Assembly (NCBI GenBank): GCA_964392175.1
Contig: CAYMOJ010000032.1
Span: forward strand, 1 to 21,194
Source: Firm-04 sp964392175
Lineage (GTDB): Bacteria; Bacillota; Clostridia; Oscillospirales; Ruminococcaceae
DNA length: 21,194 nucleotides
Direction of reading: 5' to 3'
Shown here: positions 8,083 to 14,740 of the stretch, piece after piece
Layout of the letters: every line of letters begins with the position of its first letter
Position numbering within the stretch: position 1 is the first letter of the stretch
The notes under the pieces: generated by a model
Databases searched by the model: none
The model's input: only the letters and a program-made list of their open reading frames with translations
What the model was told of the DNA's origin: nothing
Made by a program: the position numbers and the translations under genes

Positions 8083-8712
8083 TTGGCAATGCCTATCATC
8101 CCGACCAAGGGCAATCTCATCGCTGCAAAACGCTCGCTGGCACTGTGCAAGCTCGGGTACGACCTTATGGATCGCAAACGAAATGTTCTGACACGAGAAT
8201 TGATGCAGCTAGTTGAACAAGCAAAAACACTGCGTGACTCCATACAGAGCATTTATGTTGAATCATATGCCATGCTGCAAAGTGCCAATATCACGCTGGG
8301 AGTGATCGAACCCTTCGCAAATTGCGTGCCCATCGACCACAACATTACTGTCAACACACGCACCGTTATGGGTGTGGAGATTCCAACCGTTACGCATATT
8401 CCGAACGACCCGCCGATTCCATACGGATTTCTTAACACCAATATCGAACTGGATATTGCTTACACAACATTTTGTAAAGTTCGTGATATCACTTTACAAC
8501 TTGCCGCAGTGGATAACGGCGTGTACCGCCTGGCAGGTGCGATTGCTGCCACACAGAAGCGCGCCAATGCATTAAAGAATATCCTGATACCACGATACGC
8601 TGAAACCATTCGCATGATTTCCGATCACTTGGAAGAAAAAGAACGCGAAGAGTTTACGCGTATGAAGATGATCAAGACAAGAAAAAATTTCGCTGGAGAG
8701 AAATCAACATGA
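8083..8712 (+). CDS. ntpD: V-type ATP synthase subunit D (central shaft)
   Basis: The 209-residue protein is the coiled-coil axle that turns inside the A3B3 head. The N-terminal signature IIPTKGNLIAAKRSLALC, followed by GYDLMDRKRNVLTRE, is diagnostic. The C-terminal half returns as the second strand of the coiled coil. The TTG at 8083 is chosen because AAGGAG (8068-8073) stands nine bases upstream; an ATG two codons later (8089) is 15 bases away, and either gives a family-like N-terminus. The stop overlaps the start of the following lipoprotein gene by ATGA, which ties that gene to the ATPase operon. Confidence 0.95.
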   Translation: MAMPIIPTKGNLIAAKRSLALCKLGYDLMDRKRNVLTRELMQLVEQAKTLRDSIQSIYVESYAMLQSANITLGVIEPFANCVPIDHNITVNTRTVMGVEIPTVTHIPNDPPIPYGFLNTNIELDIAYTTFCKVRDITLQLAAVDNGVYRLAGAIAATQKRANALKNILIPRYAETIRMISDHLEEKEREEFTRMKMIKTRKNFAGEKST

Positions 8713-9923
8713 AATTATATCGTAAACTCGGTGCACTGTTGCTTGCTGCTACCTTGCTTACAGGCTTACCTTCCTGTAAAGATGACGCTATGTCATCTGA
8801 TACAGGCGCACAAAAGCCGATTGACAGCACACCCTTTGCAACCTATCTTTCTAACACGGTGATCGCAACGGGAAATAATAAATCAGTTGCAGCAGCAGAC
8901 GGCATCACTTATCGCGCCTTTTTACCTGTGGAAGCATATGGTGACTTTGAATACTGCTTTTATTTTTCCAATACTGTAGATTCTACCTGGGATGACGGAA
9001 AGAAATCCTATGTGGGAAAGCAAGGAACTGCATATATCATCGAATCTGCAAGCATTGGCACTGCAACCGCCTATGAAGCAACCACAGCGGTCAATAACGA
9101 AACCGCTTTGACATTTGGTGGCAAAACAAGCAGATCGGTCACACCGGGTGAAACATTCTGGAGCGACCCCGTTCAATTTGAAGTACCTGACGGCGCGTAT
9201 CTTGTATGGACATGGACGGTCAAAGGCGAGGAGATTCCTGCGACCGGTATGTCGGAGCTGGCACCCACCTACTACAGCAATGGTTCTGGCTTCATCTACA
9301 ACAATACCATTCCCCTGCCACAGTTGATCGGCTGCAACCGCAATGTGAAAAAGCGCATTGTCACGCTCGGTGATTCCATTACGCAGGGATGCCAGACCAC
9401 ACAATATGCCAACGCTTTCTGGGCTGCAAAGATTTCCGAAGCATTAGGCAATGAATACAGCTTGTGGAATCTAGGGCTGGGCTACGCAAGAGCAAGCGAC
9501 TGTGCAAAAAATGGCGACTGGTTACAGCGCGCCACACATGCGGATATCGTAATCATTGAATTTGGCACCAACGATATGGTATCGGGGCAGTACGGTATCG
9601 GAGCACCAAATGCTGCTTCCTCCATTGTCAGCTGGCTAGAATCCATCACGAAAATACTGCAAAACGCAGGCTGTGAGGTGATCGTTTTTAACGCGCCGCC
9701 TTTTGATTATAACGATCTACAAGAAGGCATCCGTACAGAGTTGAATGCACTGCTACCGGATGCTGTCGCGCAATGGGGCGCACATTATTTTGATTTTGCA
9801 TCGCTGCTCTCCGATCCTACAGATGCAAAAAAGGCTCTGTACGGCGGTCATCCCAACGATGAGGGCTGTCAGATCGTTGCAGATCAATTTCTGGCACAAT
9901 ACCACAGCTTGATCACAGAATAA
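8709..9923 (+). CDS. SGNH/GDSL-family hydrolase lipoprotein
   Basis: This 404-residue predicted lipoprotein has a basic N-terminus, a hydrophobic stretch and the lipobox LPSC (lipidated Cys23), so it should sit on the outer face of the membrane. Residues about 40-200 form a beta-rich, unassigned domain. The SGNH domain begins with IVTLGDSITQG (nucleophile Ser223), followed by a Gly block (LGLGYARA) and FGTNDM (Asn288). The last block is GGHPNDEG (His381). The catalytic Asp normally three residues before this His is Tyr378 here. SGNH enzymes are esterases or acyl hydrolases, often deacetylating glycans or lipids; the substrate is unknown. The ATGA overlap with subunit D makes it the last gene of the ATPase operon, although no link to ATPase function is obvious. 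Confidence 0.88.
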   Translation: MKLYRKLGALLLAATLLTGLPSCKDDAMSSDTGAQKPIDSTPFATYLSNTVIATGNNKSVAAADGITYRAFLPVEAYGDFEYCFYFSNTVDSTWDDGKKSYVGKQGTAYIIESASIGTATAYEATTAVNNETALTFGGKTSRSVTPGETFWSDPVQFEVPDGAYLVWTWTVKGEEIPATGMSELAPTYYSNGSGFIYNNTIPLPQLIGCNRNVKKRIVTLGDSITQGCQTTQYANAFWAAKISEALGNEYSLWNLGLGYARASDCAKNGDWLQRATHADIVIIEFGTNDMVSGQYGIGAPNAASSIVSWLESITKILQNAGCEVIVFNAPPFDYNDLQEGIRTELNALLPDAVAQWGAHYFDFASLLSDPTDAKKALYGGHPNDEGCQIVADQFLAQYHSLITE

Positions 9924-9966
9924 CACACCCCATTCCATTAAAAGGCACCATTGCACACATAACAAA

Positions 9967-10009
9967 CCCCGAAGCAGCTTACAAATCGTTGCTTCGGGGC
10001 TTCATTTTT
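9967..10009 (+). terminator. Intrinsic terminator of the V-ATPase operon
   Basis: A perfect 10-bp stem CCCCGAAGCA / TGCTTCGGGG (9967-9976 with 9990-9999) encloses a 13-nt loop. The + strand continues CTTCATTTTT, giving a short U-run. The stem also lies just past the stop of the convergent gene (10008-10010), so it may end transcription from both sides, but the - strand tract after it (GGGGTTTGTT) is poorer in U. It falls 43 bp after the lipoprotein stop. Confidence 0.9.
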
Positions 10010-10982
10010 ATGTATCTGCATTTTGTATGCAGATAATATAGCCACCCATATTATCACCTGATACGGTAATGGGCAGGCCTTTGGGTACAGTAACTTCTGT
10101 CATACTGCCATCCTCGGCGGCTGGCACATAATAAACAGTATATGTTGCATCACTTGCAGAGATATGCAAGGGGGCATCCGCACCATGAGAATTGCGTAAT
10201 AATTCCAGATACTCTTCCAGACAAAGATCCTGCTGAGTCATATACTGCGCATGCGGAATGCCCACATAACGGTAATGCCAAAGCTGCCCTGCTATGCCTG
10301 TATGCTCACTCTTTTCGGTAGTATACCGCTGCACAAAACCATATTCGGCACAATGCGTTTGCAGCCACTCATAATTTCCGGTAGGTTGATAGGGCGAATG
10401 CGTACCGGCTGCTTCATCCCACAAGGCAAGATCAATGGAAAGCCCACTTGCACGCTCAGGCATAGCCACCTGATAGGCAAGTGCTTTGGGTGTTTCAGTC
10501 GTGGCATAGATCATGACGTTACCAAGACCGGTAGCTGCATAGAAATCGTTAAACATACGGATGAGATCATTGGACATTTGCTTTGAAATTTGCAAGTTAC
10601 GCGAAGGCAGCCGAAAATGCGCATAATCCAAGTCACTAAACGCAACCAGATTACTTTGCCCCTGCCAATCATATGTACCATTGACTAACACAAGAGAACC
10701 CGTATAGACCTCTGAAGCAAGCAATGTCAACTTGGGCAGATTCTCATCCGGATCGGAGATTGTAGTGGTTGTGACCGTGGTTGATGTTGATGAATCGCTC
10801 GTTGTGGTGGATGGCGGTGCAGTACTGTAAGGATCAATACCCGAATTGGTCTGCACGATCAATTGGCCGTTTTCGCCACGCCAGCTATGATAGGCTCGAC
10901 GGACAAAATCTGCTGCAAAAATCAGAAAAATCACTGCCGACAAAATCACGGCAATGCGTCCGTAATCTATGCGTCTCGCCAT
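10008..10982 (-). CDS. Membrane-anchored M15B (VanY-like) protein, probably catalytically impaired
   Basis: The 324-residue protein has an N-terminal signal anchor (about 9-25), a Ser/Thr-rich linker (about 53-76) and an extracellular domain like D,D-carboxypeptidases of family M15B, which trim peptidoglycan stem peptides. The family motif SEHxxGxxxD appears as PERASGLSID. The zinc-ligand His is Arg177 and only the Asp (184) remains. The second motif EPWHxRYVG appears as GQLWHYRYVG: the catalytic Glu is Gln233, while His236 is kept. A substrate-binding pseudoenzyme is therefore likely. A further domain of about 70 residues follows the M15 core. AAAGGAG precedes the ATG. It is the last gene of the long - strand cluster, 43 bp after plsC. 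Confidence 0.8.
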   Translation of the reverse strand: MARRIDYGRIAVILSAVIFLIFAADFVRRAYHSWRGENGQLIVQTNSGIDPYSTAPPSTTTSDSSTSTTVTTTTISDPDENLPKLTLLASEVYTGSLVLVNGTYDWQGQSNLVAFSDLDYAHFRLPSRNLQISKQMSNDLIRMFNDFYAATGLGNVMIYATTETPKALAYQVAMPERASGLSIDLALWDEAAGTHSPYQPTGNYEWLQTHCAEYGFVQRYTTEKSEHTGIAGQLWHYRYVGIPHAQYMTQQDLCLEEYLELLRNSHGADAPLHISASDATYTVYYVPAAEDGSMTEVTVPKGLPITVSGDNMGGYIICIQNADT

Positions 10983-11025
10983 GAGATATGCACTCCTTTA
11001 TACTTCCGATGTTTTTCAGGGATGG

Positions 11026-11634
11026 CTAGCTTTTTTCCTCTGAAGGCAGCAAAGTCGCAACTGCATCATGCATTTCAGTACGAATCCGGCGCAAATCTCG
11101 TGGATTCGGTTCAGCAAGCGGCTCATCCAACAAATGCAATGGTTTGCCATAAGTAATGGTAATGCGGCTACGGAAATGCAGCTTGCCTTCAAACTGCACC
11201 GATACAGGTACTACATCTGCACCTGCCTGTGCAACAATGTATGCTGCACCCGACTTGAATCTGCCGAGCTTGCCGTCTTTTGACCGTGTACCTTCTGGGA
11301 AAATCAAACCATTATTACCCTGCTTTAGACGTATGATCAATTCATCCAACGGTGAAAGATCACCACTACCGCGGTCAATGGCAATCGCACCCAATGCGGT
11401 TATGATTTTTTCAAAGAGCTTGTTTTTGAACAATTCCTGCTTGGCTATAAAGCAAAACTGCTGCTGCGGAATCAGCAACGGAATCAGGACAGGATCTACA
11501 TTGCTACGATGGTTGCTCACAAACAGATATCCACCCTGCTGCGGTATATTTTCTTTGCCCACACTTTGAATGGAAAAGCAAAGATGCATGATCGGGCGCA
11601 CAACAGCCAGTGCAAAATGATAAAACTTACTCAT
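11026..11634 (-). CDS. plsC: 1-acyl-sn-glycerol-3-phosphate acyltransferase
   Basis: This 202-residue acyltransferase makes phosphatidic acid from lysophosphatidic acid at the inner face of the membrane. Motif I is NHRSNVD (His42 and Asp47, the HX4D pair), and motif III is FPEGTRSKDG (112-121), which binds the glycerol phosphate. VVPVSV is the usual motif IV region. Length is typical for short Firmicute PlsC proteins. The ATG lies inside the end of cmk (8-nt overlap), so translation is probably coupled; AAGGAG stands somewhat far upstream (13 nt). The cmk-plsC pairing is a common Firmicute arrangement. Confidence 0.94.
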   Translation of the reverse strand: MSKFYHFALAVVRPIMHLCFSIQSVGKENIPQQGGYLFVSNHRSNVDPVLIPLLIPQQQFCFIAKQELFKNKLFEKIITALGAIAIDRGSGDLSPLDELIIRLKQGNNGLIFPEGTRSKDGKLGRFKSGAAYIVAQAGADVVPVSVQFEGKLHFRSRITITYGKPLHLLDEPLAEPNPRDLRRIRTEMHDAVATLLPSEEKS

Positions 11635-12313
11635 GAGGTTTCAAACGCTCCTTACAAATACGATACAATGCTTCCAATGATTCTGTGAGATTATAGGATG
11701 TGGTATCCAGCAGTACTGCATCCTCAGCCTGCTTCAAGGGCGCGATGGTGCGTGTGGAATCCTGATAGTCACGCTGTATCACATCTTCCAGCACAGTTTG
11801 ATAATCCGGAGCAGATTCACCCATTTTCTCGCAAAGCTCGCTATGCCTGCGCTTGGCACGCTCTTCCGCAGAGGCTGTCAGAAAAATTTTCACATCTGCA
11901 TTTGGCAACACCACAGTACCGATATCTCTGCCATCCATCACCACGGATCGTTCCTTGGCTAGCTGCTGCTGCAAATCAAACAAAAATGCACGCACCTCAG
12001 GTAACGCAGACACACGGGATGCCGCCATGGAAACTGCATCGGTGCGAATTTTTCTGGAAACATCCATATCATTGATATAGACACGCTGCACACCATGCTC
12101 ATAGCGCAAGGCAATATGCAGGCAAGACAAATGGGAAACGATCTCTTCCATGGGCTTTAGCTGATTCAGTAGTGCGTAATAGGCAATTGCACGATACATC
12201 GCACCTGTATCCACATACACAAAGCCCAGACGCTCGGCAAGCTTACGGGCAAGCGTACTTTTCCCTGCACCTGCCGGGCCATCGATAGCGATATTGTAAA
12301 CTGTATCTGACAT
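11627..12313 (-). CDS. cmk: Cytidylate kinase
   Basis: The 228-residue enzyme phosphorylates CMP and dCMP with ATP, feeding RNA, DNA and CDP-lipid synthesis. The P-loop is IAIDGPAGAGKST near the N-terminus, followed by the family segment YVDTGAMYRA, which binds the nucleobase. VMDGRDIGTVVLPNADVKIF and the LID segment with RRHSEL are also typical. Length is normal. GGAGG (12321-12325) lies seven bases before the ATG. It sits 18 bp after the flavoprotein gene and overlaps plsC. Confidence 0.96.
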   Translation of the reverse strand: MSDTVYNIAIDGPAGAGKSTLARKLAERLGFVYVDTGAMYRAIAYYALLNQLKPMEEIVSHLSCLHIALRYEHGVQRVYINDMDVSRKIRTDAVSMAASRVSALPEVRAFLFDLQQQLAKERSVVMDGRDIGTVVLPNADVKIFLTASAEERAKRRHSELCEKMGESAPDYQTVLEDVIQRDYQDSTRTIAPLKQAEDAVLLDTTSYNLTESLEALYRICKERLKPHE

Positions 12314-12331
12314 TTTAAAACCTCCAATTTA

Positions 12332-13552
12332 TTATATCATGCAGCCTGCGGCATAGCCTGTGGCAAAGGCAATTTGTAAATTATAACCGCCCGTATAGGC
12401 ATCCACATCCAGCAGTTCTCCTGCAAAAAACAGACCCTTACACAACTTCGATTCCATGGTTTTCGGCGAAACTTCCTTCACCGATACGCCGCCTCTTGTG
12501 ATAATCGCTTCCGTAATGGGACGCATACATCGGCAATGCAAGGGCAACGCCTTCACAATCGTCCCCAGCTGCTGCCGCTGCTGCTTTGTCACACTATTGA
12601 CGCGCAGCGCAGGCGAAAGTGCAGCCAACTCCAACACAACAGGAATCATGGACATCGGAAGGAGCTTTTGCAGCGTATTGGCTAGAATCCGGTTGGGCGA
12701 TTCATCAAAATCACGCAGGATTCTGCAATCAAGCTGCTCCGCACTGAGAGCAGGTTTCATATCAATCAAAAGGCTGTATTCCGCAGCATTATTTGCGTCC
12801 ATCATGGCACTTGCGGACAGCACAAGGGGGCCGGAAACACCAAAATGCGTAAACAGCATCTCGCCTTGCTCACAAAAGCAAATCGCATTGCCACGTCGGA
12901 CTGTCAGTAGCACATTTTTTAACGATAATCCACTCATACGCGCAGGATACTCCTCCACGGTAACGATGGGTACAAGAGACGGCTGCGGAGATACAATGCT
13001 ATGCCCTGCCATTTTTGCCAAACGGTAGCCATCACCGCAGGAACCTGTTTGAGGATAAGACGCACCGCCTGTTGCAAGCAAAATTGACTGCGCATAAAAG
13101 GATCTTTCTCCACTTTTTACACCAATGCAAGCACCGTCCTGCAAAATCAAAGCATCCACACGTGCGTGCTCAATCCGAACGCCGGCCTGCTGCATCGCAG
13201 AAAGCAGTGCATGGACAATATCTGCGGCACGGTCGCTTTGAGGAAACACGCGTCTACCACGTTCGATTTTCAGCAGCACACCCTCTTGCTCAAAAAATGC
13301 CATGACATCCTCGGGCATACACTTGGAAAAGGCAGAGTAGAGAAATCGACTATTACGCGGAATATTTGCCATGAGGGTATCCATATCACAGGCATTGGTA
13401 ACATTGCAGCGCCCCTTGCCTGTAATCGAAAGCTTATGCCCTAGCCGATCATTGCCATCCAACAGCAGAACATCTCTGCCCAATCTTGCTGCGGTAATGG
13501 CGGCATAACAGCCGGCTGCGCCACCACCCACTACAATCACGTCAGTTTTCAT
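12332..13552 (-). CDS. HI0933/BaiN-type NAD(P)/FAD-dependent oxidoreductase
   Basis: The 406-residue flavoprotein has an N-terminal dinucleotide fold GGGAAGCYAAITAARLGR. The family block KLSITGKGRCNVTNA follows, then ILLATGGASYPQTGSCGDG in mid-protein, and DAYTGGYNLQIAFATGYAAG closes the FAD site at the C-terminus. This is the HI0933/YhiN family; one member, BaiN of Clostridium scindens, has been linked to bile-acid dehydroxylation, but most are uncharacterised housekeeping flavoproteins. A bile-acid role must not be assumed, since no bai genes are nearby. Its ATG overlaps the stop of the DUF3006 gene by 11 nt and lacks a good ribosome site of its own, implying coupling. It commonly stands next to cmk in Clostridia. 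Confidence 0.92.
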   Translation of the reverse strand: MKTDVIVVGGGAAGCYAAITAARLGRDVLLLDGNDRLGHKLSITGKGRCNVTNACDMDTLMANIPRNSRFLYSAFSKCMPEDVMAFFEQEGVLLKIERGRRVFPQSDRAADIVHALLSAMQQAGVRIEHARVDALILQDGACIGVKSGERSFYAQSILLATGGASYPQTGSCGDGYRLAKMAGHSIVSPQPSLVPIVTVEEYPARMSGLSLKNVLLTVRRGNAICFCEQGEMLFTHFGVSGPLVLSASAMMDANNAAEYSLLIDMKPALSAEQLDCRILRDFDESPNRILANTLQKLLPMSMIPVVLELAALSPALRVNSVTKQQRQQLGTIVKALPLHCRCMRPITEAIITRGGVSVKEVSPKTMESKLCKGLFFAGELLDVDAYTGGYNLQIAFATGYAAGCMI

Positions 13553-13772
13553 GGTGTATCAGGCGATGAAGCCGCTGCACAGCAAGCTTGCGGCGCACAT
13601 CGGTAGCTTCTGTATCAATCTGCCAACCGTTTTCCGTTTGAAGCAGCACATCCCCTGCACGAGCTGCAACCCCCAAAGCCTTCAAAGGCATACTACGATG
13701 TGTAGATACACCATCGCTGTCGGTCACTTCTAACACGGCAACGCCGTCTTCAATGCGTTCAACCAGAATCAT
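13542..13772 (-). CDS. DUF3006 domain protein
   Basis: A small 76-residue soluble protein. The N-terminus (MILVERIEDGVAVLEV) and the sequence through the Pro-Leu-Lys region fit DUF3006, small beta-barrel-like proteins of unknown role that are usually encoded beside ComEC-like metallohydrolases, as here. AAAGGAGG lies seven bases before the ATG at 13772; a GTG one codon earlier (13775) would be only four bases away, so the ATG is preferred. It forms TGATG with the stop of the metallohydrolase gene and runs 11 nt into the flavoprotein gene. Confidence 0.82.
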   Translation of the reverse strand: MILVERIEDGVAVLEVTDSDGVSTHRSMPLKALGVAARAGDVLLQTENGWQIDTEATDVRRKLAVQRLHRLIHHEN

Positions 13773-14740
13773 CACCCGGCCTCCTTTCTATCCTCATCTG
13801 CCTGATAGTGGATGGTTACCATCAATTGCTTGCCGTCGGATGAAAACATCACGTCTCCATCCATATCGGTACGGTAAACCTGATCTGTATAAGCACCGAT
13901 CCGCTTCAGGCATTTCACGGATGGGTGTCCATAATCATTTTCAACACCAACAGGAATCATGACACACCAAGGCTGTGCTGCTGCCAGAAATGCATCGCAA
14001 CTAGATGAATTACTGCCGTGATGTGCACATTTCAAAACATCTACCGGCTGGATCAGCCCTTGCTCCAGAAAATCTCGCTCGGCCTTTGCGGTAAGGTCTC
14101 CGCAAAACAAAAAGCTGTTCTCATAATGATCAACCCTGCACAGTAGCGAACAATCATTCAAATCGGTGTAGATACTGTTATCTACTAAAAGAAAAGTGAG
14201 CACTGCATCATTCAAAACAAGCGTATCGCCACACTGGGGAATCTGAACTGTGGCACCGGATGCCTCCATCGCAGCCATAAAGTCAAAGAAATGCGCAGAT
14301 GTTGGAGTGAGCGCATCAGGATACTCACATAGATACATCGTATCCACAGAGATCTCCTCCAATACAGTGATGAGTCCACCGAAATGGTCATAGTGAGGAT
14401 GCGAATTGATCACATAATCCAGATGATCAACGCCGATTGCGTGCAGCATACGCACAAGATGGTCGCCTTGATCACGCTCCCCGCCATCGATCAGAATATT
14501 ATAGGACGCGGTACAAAGAACAAACGCATCCCCCTGCCCAACATCCAACATATAAACGCGCAGCTCATCGGACTGTATAGGTTGATCGGTAGGTAGTGTG
14601 ATGTACCATATGACGGTTGCAAACAGGAAAACCAGCAGAGCCGCAATTACTTTGGTGATTTCCTTCGTGTTTTGTGCGTTTTCATGCTGCTTCGGCTTCG
14701 TCCGCCGCCGCCTTTGGCGTGTGTTGTCTCCGTACTCCAT
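13772..14740 (-). CDS. Membrane-anchored ComEC-like metallo-beta-lactamase-fold hydrolase
   Basis: The 322-residue protein has a basic cytoplasmic N-terminus, a single membrane helix (about 29-47) and an extracellular metallo-beta-lactamase domain. The domain opens with LRVYMLDVGQGDA, the start typical of the ComEC C-terminal nuclease-like domain. The metal-binding HxHxDH is SHPHYDH (114-119). Later ligands are FCGDLT (Asp215) and KCAHHGSNSS (His240/241). All expected metal residues are present, so it should be active, perhaps on extracellular DNA or another phosphodiester; that substrate is inferred. The ATG has AAAGGAA ten bases upstream and lies 94 nt inside the preceding radical SAM gene in another frame. 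No other Met precedes the membrane helix. Confidence 0.87.
   Translation of the reverse strand: MEYGDNTRQRRRRTKPKQHENAQNTKEITKVIAALLVFLFATVIWYITLPTDQPIQSDELRVYMLDVGQGDAFVLCTASYNILIDGGERDQGDHLVRMLHAIGVDHLDYVINSHPHYDHFGGLITVLEEISVDTMYLCEYPDALTPTSAHFFDFMAAMEASGATVQIPQCGDTLVLNDAVLTFLLVDNSIYTDLNDCSLLCRVDHYENSFLFCGDLTAKAERDFLEQGLIQPVDVLKCAHHGSNSSSCDAFLAAAQPWCVMIPVGVENDYGHPSVKCLKRIGAYTDQVYRTDMDGDVMFSSDGKQLMVTIHYQADEDRKEAG

Noticed and set aside
12332..13552. Bile-acid metabolism call from BaiN similarity
   Set aside because: The family is broad and mostly housekeeping; there are no other bai genes and the neighbourhood (cmk, plsC) is a general one.
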